Positions 1 to 9,820 are shown, counted from the stretch's first letter. The stretch: DNA of 64,000 nucleotides from Pseudomonas sp. MM213 (GCF_020423045.1 NZ_CP081943.1:5208001-5272000), one strand, 5' to 3'. Program-made: numbers and translations. The notes: generated by a model not told the origin, from the letters alone.

Positions 1-235
1 CGACATGGGCGTCCTTCGTAAAACAGGGAAAGGCAAAAAGTTATCCGCTTCGACTCTCAACGAAGCAGTCAGTTCGCCACTAAGCTAATTAGAGTTGGTT
101 TCGCCCTCACCGTCTATCCCGCTGACTGGAAAGGGGCTGCATCAAACGGCGCGGGCGCGTTAGGATGGCGCGAAGTCGAGGTTGCAAGTAACCAAAAGGA
201 GCCTCGGATCGGACTAGCAGTAAACGAGGATTGTC
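1..235. other. Intergenic region upstream of nudF
   Basis: No gene is supported here. In Pseudomonas this spot normally separates nudF from a divergent thiC, whose TPP riboswitch would lie on the minus strand; I looked for the conserved TPP (thi-box) core on both strands and did not see it, so it probably lies beyond the left edge. A ribosome binding site (GAGGA, about 226-230) precedes the nudF ATG. Confidence 0.5.
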
Positions 236-853
236 ATGACTGATTTTGCCAACGCCATTCCGATCGCCGTTGATATCGTTCGGCGCGAAAAGTGCTACGA
301 GGGTTTTTACAAGCTCGATCGCGTGCACTTGCGCCACGAGTTGTTCGCCGGTGGCATGAGCCGCGAAATCAATCGTGAAGTGTTTGTTCGCCACGATGCG
401 GTCTGCGTGTTGCCCTACGATCCGCAGCGCGATGAAGTGGTGTTGATCGAGCAGTTTCGCGTCGGCGCCATGGGCAAGACCGACAATCCCTGGCTGATTG
501 AACTGGTCGCTGGTCTGATCGACAAGGATGAAGTGCCGGAAGAAGTTGCTCACCGCGAAGCGCAGGAGGAAGCTGGGCTTGTATTCGGGGCGCTCTGGCC
601 GATGACCAAGTATTTTCCATCGCCGGGTGGCAGCAATGAATTCGTGCATTTGTTCCTGGGGCGTTGCGAGACAACCGGGGTCGGCGGCCTGCATGGGCTG
701 GAGGAAGAAGCAGAAGATATCCGCGTCACGGTCTGGGCGTTCGAGGATGCCCTGCAAGCCGTACGCGACGGACGAATTGCCAACGCGGCCAGCATCATTG
801 CCTTGCAATGGTTAGCTTTGAACCGCGCTGAAGTGAGGGGGTTATGGTCGTAA
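236..853 (+). CDS. nudF: ADP-ribose pyrophosphatase (Nudix hydrolase)
   Basis: Hydrolyses ADP-ribose to AMP and ribose-5-phosphate in the cytosol, a house-cleaning reaction. The 205-residue protein has a complete Nudix box at residues 93-115: G93, then the REAQEEAG core that carries the metal-binding glutamates. The segment before it, with conserved VLIEQFR and the ELVAG just ahead of the box, is typical of the NudF branch that works as a dimer. The ATG has a GAGGA ribosome binding site. The next gene starts inside its last codons (10-bp overlap), so the two are translationally coupled. The same order, followed by cpdA, yqiA and parE, is what I recall from other pseudomonads. Confidence 0.93.
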   Translation: MTDFANAIPIAVDIVRREKCYEGFYKLDRVHLRHELFAGGMSREINREVFVRHDAVCVLPYDPQRDEVVLIEQFRVGAMGKTDNPWLIELVAGLIDKDEVPEEVAHREAQEEAGLVFGALWPMTKYFPSPGGSNEFVHLFLGRCETTGVGGLHGLEEEAEDIRVTVWAFEDALQAVRDGRIANAASIIALQWLALNRAEVRGLWS

Positions 854-1296
854 ACAAGTTGCGCGATCGCTACCGGGTGGACCTCGTGGGGCTGCAAGCC
901 TCTTGCGAGGCCAACTACGCGCGCCTGATGCGACTGCTGCCGGACATGCGCAACGAGCCGGCGGCGCGGCGCATTGCCGTGACCCACGGCGAGCAGATGC
1001 TCGGCGTGCTGGCCCTTGAAGTGCTGCAGGTCTGTCCATACACCACGACCCTGCAAGTGCGTCAGGAACACAGCCTGCCGTGGCTGCCGGTGCCGCAACT
1101 GGAAGTGCAGGTCTATCACGACGCCTGCATGGCCGAAGTGGTCAGCGCCGAACATGCGCGACGCTTTCGCGGGATCTATCCTTACCCGAACGCCTCGATG
1201 CACCAGCCGGACGAAAAGGCGCAGCTGAACATGTTCCTGGGTGAATGGCTGAGCCATTGCCTGGCGTGTGGGCACGAATACGCCGTTGTGCGTTGA
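844..1296 (+). CDS. DUF1249 family protein (YqiB-like)
   Basis: A 150-residue cytosolic protein of the DUF1249 family (E. coli YqiB), whose biochemical role I do not know. It starts with RYRVDLVGLQASCEANYARL, followed by a conserved core rich in Tyr, His and Glu and the motif RGIYPYPN near residue 118. There is no signal peptide or membrane segment. The ATG at 844 lies inside the end of nudF and is preceded by a strong GAGGGGG site, so translation is coupled to nudF. Conserved placement between nudF and cpdA suggests, but does not show, a role linked to nucleotide metabolism or signalling. Confidence 0.85.
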   Translation: MVVNKLRDRYRVDLVGLQASCEANYARLMRLLPDMRNEPAARRIAVTHGEQMLGVLALEVLQVCPYTTTLQVRQEHSLPWLPVPQLEVQVYHDACMAEVVSAEHARRFRGIYPYPNASMHQPDEKAQLNMFLGEWLSHCLACGHEYAVVR

Positions 1297-1403
1297 GCTC
1301 GCTAGATGTGAACTGCGTCAGCTTCTCGGATTTCCTCTTTCGTTCGTCCCCCAGCATAATCGCGGCATTCCACTTATCCCGTGTTTAGCCCTGGGAGAAC
1401 GCC

Positions 1404-2219
1404 TTGCCGAGCGTATCCACTTTGACCCCCGCCGATTCGGCGTTGCTGGTGCAACTGTCCGACAGCCATCTGTTTGCCGAAGCGGACGGCACGTTGCTGG
1501 GCATGAATACGCGCGACAGCCTGCAAAAGGTCATCGAGCTGGTCAGGCAGCAACAGCCGCAGATCGATCTGATCATTGCCAGCGGCGATCTTTCCCAGGA
1601 CGGGACGCTGGAGTCGTATCAGCAGTTTCGCGATCTGACCCGGCAACTCGATGCACCGGCGCGCTGGATTCCCGGCAATCACGACGAACCGCAGATCATG
1701 GCCGCAGCCGCCGTGCACAGCGCGCTGCTGGAACCAGTGGTGGATGTTGGCAACTGGCGCGTCACGTTGCTCGACTCGGCGGTGCCGGGGTCGGTGCCGG
1801 GGTATTTGCAGGATGAACAATTGCAGTTGCTGGCGCGCTCGCTGAGCGAGGCGCCGGAGCGCCATCATCTGGTGTGCTTCCACCATCATCCGGTGTCGAT
1901 CGGGTGTGCGTGGATGGAGCCGATCGGGTTGCGCAATCCCGAGGCGCTGTTTGCCGTGCTGGACCGCTTCCCGCAGGTGCGCGCGGTGCTTTGGGGGCAT
2001 GTGCATCAGGAAATCGATCAAGTGCGTAACAACGTGCGCCTGATTGCCTCGCCCTCGACCTGCATTCAGTTCGAGCCGGGCAGTGAGGATTTCAAGGTCG
2101 GCGAGCAGGCGCCAGGGTATCGGTGGTTGCGGCTGTTGCCCGATGGTCGGCTCGAAACCGGCGTAGAGCGCGTGACCGGGTTCGACTTTCAGGTCGACTA
2201 CGGTTCCAACGGCTACTGA
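1404..2219 (+). CDS. cpdA: 3',5'-cyclic-AMP phosphodiesterase
   Basis: Hydrolyses cAMP to AMP and so tunes Vfr/CRP-type signalling. The 271-residue calcineurin-like metallophosphoesterase shows the full metal-binding set: D20-S-H22, G61-D62, G91-N-H-D94, a His cluster at 159-162 (FHHHP) and G198-H-V-H201. The start is a TTG at 1404, preceded by GGGAG at good spacing; no ATG or GTG fits family length better. It follows the DUF1249 gene by 107 bp and is followed by a REP doublet, so it probably ends the nudF transcript or is read with it. Length and motifs match the characterised Pseudomonas CpdA family. Confidence 0.93.
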   Translation: MPSVSTLTPADSALLVQLSDSHLFAEADGTLLGMNTRDSLQKVIELVRQQQPQIDLIIASGDLSQDGTLESYQQFRDLTRQLDAPARWIPGNHDEPQIMAAAAVHSALLEPVVDVGNWRVTLLDSAVPGSVPGYLQDEQLQLLARSLSEAPERHHLVCFHHHPVSIGCAWMEPIGLRNPEALFAVLDRFPQVRAVLWGHVHQEIDQVRNNVRLIASPSTCIQFEPGSEDFKVGEQAPGYRWLRLLPDGRLETGVERVTGFDFQVDYGSNGY

Positions 2220-2233
2220 ATATCTGCGGTGCT

Positions 2234-2313
2234 GCCATCGCCAGCAGGCTGGCTCCCACAATGAATCCGCGTCGTGCACAAATCCCTGCGGGAGCCAGCC
2301 TGCTGGCGATGGC
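2234..2313. repeat. REP doublet (palindromic pair 1)
   Basis: Two perfect 24-bp inverted arms (2234-2257 and 2290-2313) with core GCCAGCAGGCTGGC, separated by 32 bp, between cpdA and yqiA. This is the 'CCAGCAGGCTGG' class; compare the other REP classes in this window. Confidence 0.9.
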
Positions 2314-2406
2314 GTCCGCTCAGACGACATGAATTCCACGGATATCCCCGATTCCCCCGACACCCTGTAAACTCCGCCTTCTTTACCCGACGCACAGGGA
2401 GTTCAA

Positions 2407-3015
2407 ATGTCCGGTTCGATCCTTTATATCCACGGTTTCAACAGTGCGCCTTCGTCAAAAAAGGCCACTCAGTTGATCGAAGTGATGGAGCGTCTGGGCT
2501 TGAGCGATCAACTGCGCGTTCCGGCCCTGCATCACCATCCGCGCGAGGCCATCGGTCAGCTCGAACAGGCAATTTCGGAGCTTGGCCGGCCACTGCTGGT
2601 AGGCAGCTCACTCGGCGGCTACTATGCGACTCACCTGGCCGAGCGCCATGGCTTGAAAGCCCTGTTGATCAACCCCGCCGTCAGTCCGCACCGGATGTTC
2701 GACGGGTATCTGGGGACGCAGAAAAACCTGTATACCGATGAGGCCTGGGAATTGACCCACGACCATGTGACGGCCCTGGCCGAGCTGGAAGTGCCGGCAC
2801 CCCAGGACCCGCAGCGGTATCAGGTGTGGTTGCAGACGGGCGACGAAACGCTGGATTATCGCCTCGCCCAGCAGTATTACCGGGCCTGTGCCTTGCGCAT
2901 CCAGGCCGGCGGCGACCATAGTTTCCAGGGTTTTGCCGGGCAATTGCCGGCAATGCTGAGTTTTGCCGGCATCGGCGCAGATTTGTATCAGGCGATTGAT
3001 TTCACTGCACTGTGA
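2407..3015 (+). CDS. yqiA: YqiA-like alpha/beta-hydrolase esterase
   Basis: A 202-residue single-domain alpha/beta hydrolase of the YqiA/UPF0227 family, with esterase activity toward acyl-CoA or short esters known in E. coli; the natural substrate is unclear. Residues 7-11 (YIHGF) form the oxyanion-hole strand, G66-S-S-L-G-G71 is the nucleophile elbow with Ser68, and a late GGDHSF (about 180) supplies the catalytic His. The ATG has a GGGAG site at 2398. It sits 42 bp upstream of parE, an arrangement shared with enterobacteria (yqiA-parE). Confidence 0.9.
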   Translation: MSGSILYIHGFNSAPSSKKATQLIEVMERLGLSDQLRVPALHHHPREAIGQLEQAISELGRPLLVGSSLGGYYATHLAERHGLKALLINPAVSPHRMFDGYLGTQKNLYTDEAWELTHDHVTALAELEVPAPQDPQRYQVWLQTGDETLDYRLAQQYYRACALRIQAGGDHSFQGFAGQLPAMLSFAGIGADLYQAIDFTAL

Positions 3016-3057
3016 GTCTTCGCCTCTATTTAATAGAACATTTGACGACGAGACCCC

Positions 3058-4962
3058 ATGGCCACTCCCAGCGCTAGCTCTTATAACGCAGACGCCATCG
3101 AAGTCCTCTCGGGCCTCGACCCGGTGCGCAAACGCCCCGGCATGTACACCGACACCAGTCGGCCGAACCACCTCGCCCAGGAAGTCATCGACAACAGCGT
3201 CGACGAAGCCTTGGCCGGGCATGCGACGTCGGTGCAGGTCATCCTGCACGCCGATCACTCCCTGGAAGTCAGCGATGACGGCCGTGGCATGCCGGTGGAC
3301 ATTCACCCGGAAGAGGGTGTGTCGGGCGTCGAACTGATCCTCACCAAGCTTCATGCGGGCGGCAAGTTTTCCAACAAGAACTACCAGTTCTCCGGCGGTC
3401 TGCACGGGGTGGGTATTTCGGTGGTCAACGCCTTGTCGACCGAAGTCCGGGTGCGCGTGAAGCGCGACGGCAACGAATACCAGATGACCTTCGCCGACGG
3501 TTACAAGAAGACCGAGCTGGAAGTGGTCGGCACCGTTGGCAAGCGCAACACCGGCACCAGCGTGTTCTTCGCGCCAGACCCGAAGTACTTCGACTCACCG
3601 AAATTCTCCATCAGCCGCCTCAAGCACGTGCTCAAGGCCAAGGCCGTTCTGTGCCCGGGGCTGCTGGTCAGTTTTGAAGACAAGGCCACCGGCGAGAAAG
3701 TCGAATGGCATTACGAAGACGGCCTGCGCTCCTACCTGGTGGACGCGGTCAGCGAATTCGAGCGCCTGCCGGACGAGCCGTTCTGCGGCAGCCTGGCCGG
3801 TAACAAAGAAGCGGTCGACTGGGCGCTGCTGTGGTTGCCGGAAGGTGGCGACAGCGTGCAGGAAAGCTACGTCAACCTGATCCCGACGGCCCAGGGCGGT
3901 ACGCACGTCAACGGTTTGCGTCAGGGCTTGCTTGATGCCATGCGCGAGTTCTGCGAATTCCGCAGCCTGCTGCCACGCGGCGTGAAGCTGGCGCCGGAAG
4001 ACGTCTGGGAACGCATCGCCTTCGTCCTGTCGATGAAAATGCAGGAGCCGCAATTCTCCGGCCAGACCAAAGAGCGTCTGTCGTCCCGCGAAGCGGCGGC
4101 GTTCGTCTCCGGTGTGGTCAAGGATGCGTTCAGCCTGTGGCTCAACGCTCACCCGGAAACCGGCATGCTCCTGGCGGAGCTGGCGATCAACAACGCCGGC
4201 CGTCGTCTGAAGGCCAGCAAGAAGGTCGAGCGCAAGCGCATCACCCAAGGCCCGGCACTGCCAGGCAAGCTCGCCGACTGCGCCGGGCAGGACCCGATGC
4301 GTTCCGAGCTGTTCCTGGTGGAAGGTGACTCCGCCGGCGGTTCCGCCAAACAAGCGCGGGACAAAGAGTTTCAAGCGATCCTGCCGTTGCGCGGCAAGAT
4401 CCTGAACACCTGGGAAGTCGACGGCAGCGAAGTGCTGGCCAGCCAGGAAGTGCACAACATTGCCGTGGCCATCGGTGTCGATCCGGGTGCGGCGGACATG
4501 AGCCAGCTGCGTTACGGCAAGATCTGCATCCTCGCCGACGCCGACTCCGACGGTCTGCACATCGCCACGTTGCTGTGTGCGCTGTTCGTCCAGCATTTCC
4601 GCCCGTTGGTGGATGCCGGTCACGTCTACGTCGCGATGCCGCCGCTGTACCGAATAGATTTGGGCAAAGAAATCTACTACGCCCTCGACGAAGCTGAGCG
4701 TGACGGCATTCTCGACCGTCTGGTGGCCGAGAAGAAGCGCGGCAAACCGCAGGTCACCCGATTCAAAGGTCTGGGTGAAATGAACCCGCCGCAACTGCGC
4801 GAAACCACCATGGACCCGAACACCCGGCGTCTGGTGCAACTGACCCTGGAAGATTTCGAAGCGACTTCGGAAATGATGGACATGTTGCTGGCGAAGAAAC
4901 GCGCCGGTGATCGTAAATCCTGGCTGGAATCCAAAGGCAACCTGGCCGAGGTTCTTGGCTGA
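3058..4962 (+). CDS. parE: DNA topoisomerase IV subunit B
   Basis: ATPase subunit of topoisomerase IV, which with ParC decatenates daughter chromosomes. The 634-residue protein has the GHKL ATP-binding fold at about 1-220 (RKRPGMY, EVIDNSVDEALAGH, DDGRGMP, GGLHGVG), a transducer domain, and the TOPRIM domain at about 415-530 with ELFLVEGDSAGG and the metal-binding DADSDG. Length is that of the Pseudomonas family. Its stop codon overlaps the ATG of the next gene (TGATG), which starts a four-gene coupled run that ends with parC. Confidence 0.97.
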   Translation: MATPSASSYNADAIEVLSGLDPVRKRPGMYTDTSRPNHLAQEVIDNSVDEALAGHATSVQVILHADHSLEVSDDGRGMPVDIHPEEGVSGVELILTKLHAGGKFSNKNYQFSGGLHGVGISVVNALSTEVRVRVKRDGNEYQMTFADGYKKTELEVVGTVGKRNTGTSVFFAPDPKYFDSPKFSISRLKHVLKAKAVLCPGLLVSFEDKATGEKVEWHYEDGLRSYLVDAVSEFERLPDEPFCGSLAGNKEAVDWALLWLPEGGDSVQESYVNLIPTAQGGTHVNGLRQGLLDAMREFCEFRSLLPRGVKLAPEDVWERIAFVLSMKMQEPQFSGQTKERLSSREAAAFVSGVVKDAFSLWLNAHPETGMLLAELAINNAGRRLKASKKVERKRITQGPALPGKLADCAGQDPMRSELFLVEGDSAGGSAKQARDKEFQAILPLRGKILNTWEVDGSEVLASQEVHNIAVAIGVDPGAADMSQLRYGKICILADADSDGLHIATLLCALFVQHFRPLVDAGHVYVAMPPLYRIDLGKEIYYALDEAERDGILDRLVAEKKRGKPQVTRFKGLGEMNPPQLRETTMDPNTRRLVQLTLEDFEATSEMMDMLLAKKRAGDRKSWLESKGNLAEVLG

Positions 4963-5951
4963 TGCGGGTTGGCTTTGCCCTGGCGTGTGCGTTACTTCTG
5001 ACCTCGGCTTCGGCGTTTGCCGAGCCGGCACCGGAGTTGCGCCTGTTGTCCGAGCATCCCGTGGAGGGCATGCGCGGCGGCAACCTGTCGGGGCTGGCCC
5101 AGTGTGGCAAGAATCTGTGGGCCGTTTCCGATCGCGACGACGATCAGATCTACCGGCTCGAAACCGGCGACACGGTCTGGCAGGCTGAAACCGTGCGCAT
5201 CGGTGTGCCGCCGGTGCCGGACAGCGATTTGCCCTGGGGTTTGCGTTCGCGAACCTGGGTGGCGTCGTTCGCGCGCGGCGGGGACCTGGATTTTGAAGGC
5301 ATCACCTGCGACAGCGCCGGCAATCGCTACATCGTCAGCGAGTCCCATGCGGCGATTCTGCAAGTACCGCCCGTTGGGCCGACGTCCTGGCTGAAGATTT
5401 CGCCGATGCTGGTTCGCGAGGCGCGGGCCAGCGGCATGTTGTTGCACTTCAATGCATTGTTCGAGGGCCTGGCGATCAATCCGGAGGGCGACCAGTTATG
5501 GTTGGCCGCCGAGCGTGAGCGCCGAGGACTGCTGTTGATCAAGCGTCAGCAAACGGTCTGGGATTGCGACGGCGGCTGCGTGCTGCTGAGCGAAGCCGGG
5601 ATGGAAATGCAGCCGGCGAAATTTCCCAAGGCCAGAGCCGTGTCGCGGGATTTCGCCGATCTGTCGTTGTTCAACGGCAAGCTGTTCACCCTTGAGCGCA
5701 ACGCGTTCGAGATTTGTCGCCGTGACGCGGTGACGGCCAAGGTCGAGCGTTGCTGGTCGTTTGCCGACGAGGCATTGCAGGAGAACCGTCGTTATCCACA
5801 GGGCTATGGCCTGACGGAAGCGCTGATCGTCGACGCCGATGGCGCCTGGGTCGGCATTGATAACAACGACGGTGCCCGTGCTGATGGCGAGTATCGCCCG
5901 GTCGTCTGGCGCTTTGCCGCGCCGGAAGGTGGCTGGAGTGCCAAGCCATGA
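4962..5951 (+). CDS. Secreted esterase-like protein of the phytase family
   Basis: A 329-residue exported protein. It begins with a clear signal peptide (positive Arg2, hydrophobic 4-16, AFA cleavage after residue 20) and continues as a beta-propeller-like domain resembling the 'esterase-like activity of phytase' family. Typical blocks are GNLSGLA, LWAVSDRDDDQIYRL, DFEGI and the late GLTEALIVDADGAWVGIDNND. The substrate is unknown; the family name comes from annotation, not from a proven reaction here. The start overlaps the parE stop (TGATG) and the end overlaps the protease gene start (ATGA), so it is co-translated between the two topoisomerase IV genes. Confidence 0.82.
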   Translation: MRVGFALACALLLTSASAFAEPAPELRLLSEHPVEGMRGGNLSGLAQCGKNLWAVSDRDDDQIYRLETGDTVWQAETVRIGVPPVPDSDLPWGLRSRTWVASFARGGDLDFEGITCDSAGNRYIVSESHAAILQVPPVGPTSWLKISPMLVREARASGMLLHFNALFEGLAINPEGDQLWLAAERERRGLLLIKRQQTVWDCDGGCVLLSEAGMEMQPAKFPKARAVSRDFADLSLFNGKLFTLERNAFEICRRDAVTAKVERCWSFADEALQENRRYPQGYGLTEALIVDADGAWVGIDNNDGARADGEYRPVVWRFAAPEGGWSAKP

Positions 5952-6472
5952 CGCCGCAAACACCTGGAAAACGCGCCGGTCGGGTGTTCATGGTGCTGGC
6001 CTGGTGCGCAGCGCTATTTCTGGCGACACGGTTTTTCGGCCAATGGGAGGAGCGGCAGCAAAATCCCAACGTCGTCGTCAGCTCGGAACAGGGCGAAGGT
6101 TTTATCGAAGTGAAACTGGCCAGCAACACCCAGGGGCACTTCGTCGCCAGCGGCCAGATCAACGGCCAGTCGGTGGATTTCATGCTGGATACCGGGGCGA
6201 CCGATGTGGCGATCCCGGCAGAAATGGCCGAACGGCTGAAACTTGAACAAGGCTTCGGGGTGACCCTGAGCACCGCCAACGGTCGCACCGAGGGTTATCG
6301 AACCCGTGTCGACCGGCTGCAACTGGGCGACATTGTGCTGCGTGATGTGCGCGCCATCGTCGTGCCAGGCCTGGATGGCAAGCAAGTGCTGCTCGGTATG
6401 AGCGCGCTGAACAAACTTGAATTTACCCAGCGCGGTGGCACCATGCTGCTGCGCCAGACAACGAACCGATGA
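5948..6472 (+). CDS. Membrane-anchored retropepsin-like aspartic protease (TIGR02281 type)
   Basis: A 174-residue protein with one N-terminal membrane segment (about 13-30) and a periplasmic clan AA domain. The catalytic motif is D81-T-G-A-T85, followed by a flap and the second hydrophobic-Gly signature near LLGMSAL (about 150). Retropepsin-like enzymes of this size act as dimers because each chain brings only one Asp. The natural substrate is unknown. The ATG overlaps the TGA of the preceding gene, and parC begins 7 bp after its stop codon. Confidence 0.85.
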   Translation: MTPQTPGKRAGRVFMVLAWCAALFLATRFFGQWEERQQNPNVVVSSEQGEGFIEVKLASNTQGHFVASGQINGQSVDFMLDTGATDVAIPAEMAERLKLEQGFGVTLSTANGRTEGYRTRVDRLQLGDIVLRDVRAIVVPGLDGKQVLLGMSALNKLEFTQRGGTMLLRQTTNR

Positions 6473-6479
6473 GGCCCGC

Positions 6480-8747
6480 ATGAGCGACTCCCTTGATCTC
6501 AGCCTGGACGGTGTAGAGCGCCGGTCACTGGCTGACTTCACCGAAAATGCCTACCTCAACTACTCCATGTACGTGATCATGGACCGTGCCTTGCCGCATA
6601 TCGGCGACGGCCTGAAACCGGTACAGCGCCGCATCGTCTACGCGATGAGCGAGTTGGGGCTGGACGCCGATTCCAAGCACAAGAAGTCGGCGCGTACCGT
6701 CGGTGACGTGCTCGGTAAATTCCACCCGCACGGCGATTCGGCCTGCTACGAAGCCATGGTCCTGATGGCCCAGCCGTTCAGCTACCGCTACACGCTGGTC
6801 GACGGCCAGGGTAACTGGGGCGCGCCGGATGATCCCAAGTCCTTCGCCGCCATGCGATACACCGAAGCGCGGCTGTCGCGTTATTCCGAAGTGCTGCTCA
6901 GTGAACTGGGCCAGGGCACTGCGGACTGGGGCCCGAACTTCGACGGCACACTCGACGAGCCATTGGTGTTGCCGGCACGTTTGCCGAACATCCTGCTCAA
7001 CGGCACCACCGGCATTGCCGTGGGCATGGCCACCGACGTTCCGCCGCACAACCTGCGCGAAGTCGCGACCGCCTGCGTGCGTTTGCTCGATGAGCCAAAA
7101 GCCACGGTCGAACAGCTCTGCGAACACATTCAGGGTCCGGATTACCCGACCGAAGCGGAAATCATCACGCCGCGTGCCGACCTGCTGAAAATGTACGAAA
7201 CCGGCAAGGGCTCGGTGCGCATGCGTGCCGTGTACCACATCGAAGACGGCGACATCATCGTCACCGCGCTGCCGCATCAGGTATCGGGCGCCAAGGTGCT
7301 GGAACAGATCGCGGCGATGATGCAGGCCAAACCGTCCAAGGCCCCGCAGATCGCTGACCTGCGTGACGAATCCGACCACGAGAACCCGTGCCGGATCGTG
7401 ATCATTCCGGGCGCACGGAAAAACTTCGACCACGACGCGCTGATGCAGCACCTGTTCGCCAGCACCGAGCTGGAGTCGAGCTACCGGGTCAACATCAACA
7501 TCATCGGCCTGGATGGCAAGCCGCAGCTGAAGAACCTGCGTGCGTTGCTGGTTGAATGGCTGGAGTTCCGCGTTCAAACCGTGCGTCGTCGCCTGCAATT
7601 CCGCCTCGACAAGGTTGAGCGTCGCCTGCACCTGTTGGACGGTTTGTTGATTGCCTACCTCAACCTGGATGAAGTGATCCACATCATCCGCACCGAGGAG
7701 CACCCGAAAGCCGCCCTGATCGCGCGTTTCGCCCTGAGCGAAATCCAGGCCGAGTACATTCTGGACACCCGTTTGCGTCAGTTGGCGCGACTGGAAGAAA
7801 TGAAGCTGCGCTCCGAGCAGGATGAACTGCTCAAGGAACAAGCCAAGCTGCAAGCCCTGCTGGGCAGCGAAGCCAAGCTGAAAAAGCTGGTGCGCACCGA
7901 GCTGATCAAGGATGCCGAAACCTACGGCGACGACCGTCGTTCGCCAATCGTCGAACGCGCCGAGGCCAAGGCCTTGACCGAGCACGATCTGCTGCCGAAC
8001 GAGAAAGTGTCCGTAGTGCTGTCGGAAAAAGGCTGGGTCCGCTCCGCCAAAGGGCACGAAATTGACGCCACCGGGCTTTCCTACAAGGCCGGGGACGGTT
8101 TCAAGGCCTTGGCGGCCGGGCGCTCCAACCAGTTTGCGGTGTTCATCGACTCCACCGGTCGCAGCTATTCGGTGGCCTCGCACACCTTGCCTTCGGCCCG
8201 TGGCCAGGGCGAACCGTTGACCGGTCGTCTGACGCCACCGCCAGGCGCCACGTTTGAATGCGTGCTGATGCCGGAAGACGATTCGCTGTACGTGATAGCC
8301 TCCGATGCCGGTTACGGTTTCGTGGTCAAGGGCGAGGACTTCCAGGCCAAGAACAAGGCGGGCAAGGCGCTGCTGAGCTTGCCGAACAACTCGAAGGTCA
8401 TTCTGCCGCGCCCGGTGGCGGATCGTGAGAACAACTGGCTGGCGTCGGTGACCACCGAAGGTCGCTTGCTGATCTTCAAAATCAGCGATCTGCCACAATT
8501 AGGTAAGGGCAAAGGCAACAAGATCATCGGGATTTCCGGTGAGCGTGTGGCCAGTCGCGAAGAATATGTCACGGACATTGCTGTGCTGCCGGATGGAGCC
8601 ACCTTGGTGCTGCAGGCCGGAAAGCGTACCTTGTCACTGAAAGCGGACGACCTCGAACACTACAAAGGTGAGCGTGGACGTCGTGGCAACAAACTTCCAC
8701 GGGGCTTCCAGAGGGTAGATGCGCTGCTCGTCGAAAACCTCAATTAA
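6480..8747 (+). CDS. parC: DNA topoisomerase IV subunit A
   Basis: DNA breakage-reunion subunit of topoisomerase IV, partner of ParE. From the ATG at 6480 (GAGG site at 6471) the protein has 755 residues, the length expected in Pseudomonas. An upstream in-frame start at 6417 would lie inside the protease gene and is unlikely. The winged-helix region contains [19 protein letters not shown] (82-94) and the active-site Tyr127 in AAMRYTEAR. Residues Ser87 and Glu91, where fluoroquinolone resistance substitutions occur in P. aeruginosa, are the wild-type amino acids. The C-terminal half carries the beta-pinwheel repeats that bend DNA. Confidence 0.97.
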   Translation: MSDSLDLSLDGVERRSLADFTENAYLNYSMYVIMDRALPHIGDGLKPVQRRIVYAMSELGLDADSKHKKSARTVGDVLGKFHPHGDSACYEAMVLMAQPFSYRYTLVDGQGNWGAPDDPKSFAAMRYTEARLSRYSEVLLSELGQGTADWGPNFDGTLDEPLVLPARLPNILLNGTTGIAVGMATDVPPHNLREVATACVRLLDEPKATVEQLCEHIQGPDYPTEAEIITPRADLLKMYETGKGSVRMRAVYHIEDGDIIVTALPHQVSGAKVLEQIAAMMQAKPSKAPQIADLRDESDHENPCRIVIIPGARKNFDHDALMQHLFASTELESSYRVNINIIGLDGKPQLKNLRALLVEWLEFRVQTVRRRLQFRLDKVERRLHLLDGLLIAYLNLDEVIHIIRTEEHPKAALIARFALSEIQAEYILDTRLRQLARLEEMKLRSEQDELLKEQAKLQALLGSEAKLKKLVRTELIKDAETYGDDRRSPIVERAEAKALTEHDLLPNEKVSVVLSEKGWVRSAKGHEIDATGLSYKAGDGFKALAAGRSNQFAVFIDSTGRSYSVASHTLPSARGQGEPLTGRLTPPPGATFECVLMPEDDSLYVIASDAGYGFVVKGEDFQAKNKAGKALLSLPNNSKVILPRPVADRENNWLASVTTEGRLLIFKISDLPQLGKGKGNKIIGISGERVASREEYVTDIAVLPDGATLVLQAGKRTLSLKADDLEHYKGERGRRGNKLPRGFQRVDALLVENLN

Positions 8748-8762
8748 CCGCGCTAGAGCGCT

Positions 8763-8788
8763 CGATCTACGATTTAACGCGTAGATCG
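8763..8788. other. Hairpin downstream of parC
   Basis: A perfect 9-bp inverted repeat (CGATCTACG/CGTAGATCG) with an 8-base loop, 16 bp after the parC stop. No T-run follows, so it is not a standard intrinsic terminator; it may stabilise the 3' end or act as an attenuating structure before the lipoprotein gene. Confidence 0.4.
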
Positions 8789-8924
8789 ACGCTTTGCCGC
8801 TGGAGTCGGGACGCATATTCACGGATGATATGGCCTTTCCAAGCGCCGGCGTGGCCGAGCGTTCTTCATATTTATTGAGTATTTTCACTGTGGTGTGCCT
8901 TGTGGTAACCACCTGGATGGGACG

Positions 8925-9638
8925 ATGACTGCTCTGCGCCTTCCTTTTATTTTGATGCTCGCTGGCGTTCTTGGCCTGGCGGGTTGCAGCGTTCACCAAC
9001 CGGTGTCGCTGTATCAGCTGGACAGCGGAAGTCCGGCTCAGCCTGCGCAAAGCGCGGGCATGGCGGTATTGCTCGGCCCGGTTACGGTTGCCGATTACCT
9101 GCAGCGTGAAACGCTGTTGCAGCGTCAGCCGGATGGCAGTCTTCAGGCCTCGACCGATGGTCGTTGGGCCGGCAGCCTTTCTTCCGACATCGATCAACTG
9201 TTGCTGCGTCAGGTAGCGGGTCATCTGGACAGTCAGCGTGTGGTGCTGGCGCCGGCGAGCGTGGGCTTCACACCGGATGTTCAGGTACTGCTGACCATCA
9301 CGCGCCTGGACTCGGGCGAGTCGCAACCGGCGATCCTCGATGCTCAATGGCGTTTGATCGACCGTCGCGGGCAGGTTCGCGATAACCGCATCGTTCATCT
9401 GCAAGAACAGCACGCGGGCGGTACAGCGGCGCAGGTTCAGGCTCAGGGTGTGTTGTTGCAGAAGCTCGCCGAACAGCTGTCGATCGCGCTCAAGCCATTG
9501 GCCAATCAGCCACCGATTGCAGAAGCGCCAAAAAAACCGGCGGCCAAGCCTGTGGCTCCGGCGACAGAGCAAGAGAAACAGCCGAAGATCCCGATGGCTG
9601 CGCCGATTCGTACGGATATGGAAGTGTTCAGGTTCTAA
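8925..9638 (+). CDS. PqiC/YmbA-type ABC transport auxiliary lipoprotein
   Basis: A 237-residue outer-membrane lipoprotein. The first 20 residues form a lipoprotein signal ending in LAG-C21, the lipidated Cys. The body matches the ABC-type transport auxiliary lipoprotein family (PqiC, DUF330): SLYQLD, LLGPVTVADYLQR, a conserved DGRWAGSLSSDIDQLL, and a late Pro/Ala/Lys-rich tail (about 200-225). In Mla/Pqi systems such lipoproteins partner MCE proteins in lipid traffic; no MCE or permease gene is near, so the partner is unknown. The ATG at 8925 has GGATGGG upstream; the longer reading from 8895 would put extra polar residues before the signal peptide. Confidence 0.83.
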   Translation: MTALRLPFILMLAGVLGLAGCSVHQPVSLYQLDSGSPAQPAQSAGMAVLLGPVTVADYLQRETLLQRQPDGSLQASTDGRWAGSLSSDIDQLLLRQVAGHLDSQRVVLAPASVGFTPDVQVLLTITRLDSGESQPAILDAQWRLIDRRGQVRDNRIVHLQEQHAGGTAAQVQAQGVLLQKLAEQLSIALKPLANQPPIAEAPKKPAAKPVAPATEQEKQPKIPMAAPIRTDMEVFRF

Positions 9639-9660
9639 GGTCTGGATAGATTTCAAACAG

Positions 9661-9690
9661 AGCCCGCAGAGATGCGGGCTTTGTTGTTTC
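9661..9690 (+). terminator. Terminator after the PqiC-like gene
   Basis: 8-bp stem AGCCCGCA/TGCGGGCT with a GAGA loop, followed by a T-rich stretch, 23 bp past the stop codon. Confidence 0.8.
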
Positions 9691-9721
9691 TGCCTGTTGG
9701 GAATCTTTAGTGCCTGTCTCG

Positions 9722-9820
9722 GCCTCTTCGCGGGCAAGCCTCGCTCCTACATGTATTGCTTCGTACACAAATCGCGCGAACCACTCGAAACCTGTAGGAG
9801 CGAGGCTTGCCCGCGAAGGC
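9722..9820. repeat. REP doublet (palindromic pair 2)
   Basis: Inverted arms of the 'TTCGCGGGCAAGCCTCGCTC' class (left about 9727-9751, right 9793-9820) separated by about 40 bp, between the converging ends of the lipoprotein and AhpA-like genes. Confidence 0.9.

Noticed and set aside
1..235. TPP riboswitch of thiC
   Set aside because: The thi-box core is absent on both strands of the visible part; it probably lies outside the window.
3595..5031. Long minus-strand frame opposite parE
   Set aside because: Shadow of the GC-rich parE codons; no homologous motifs and it spans two real genes.
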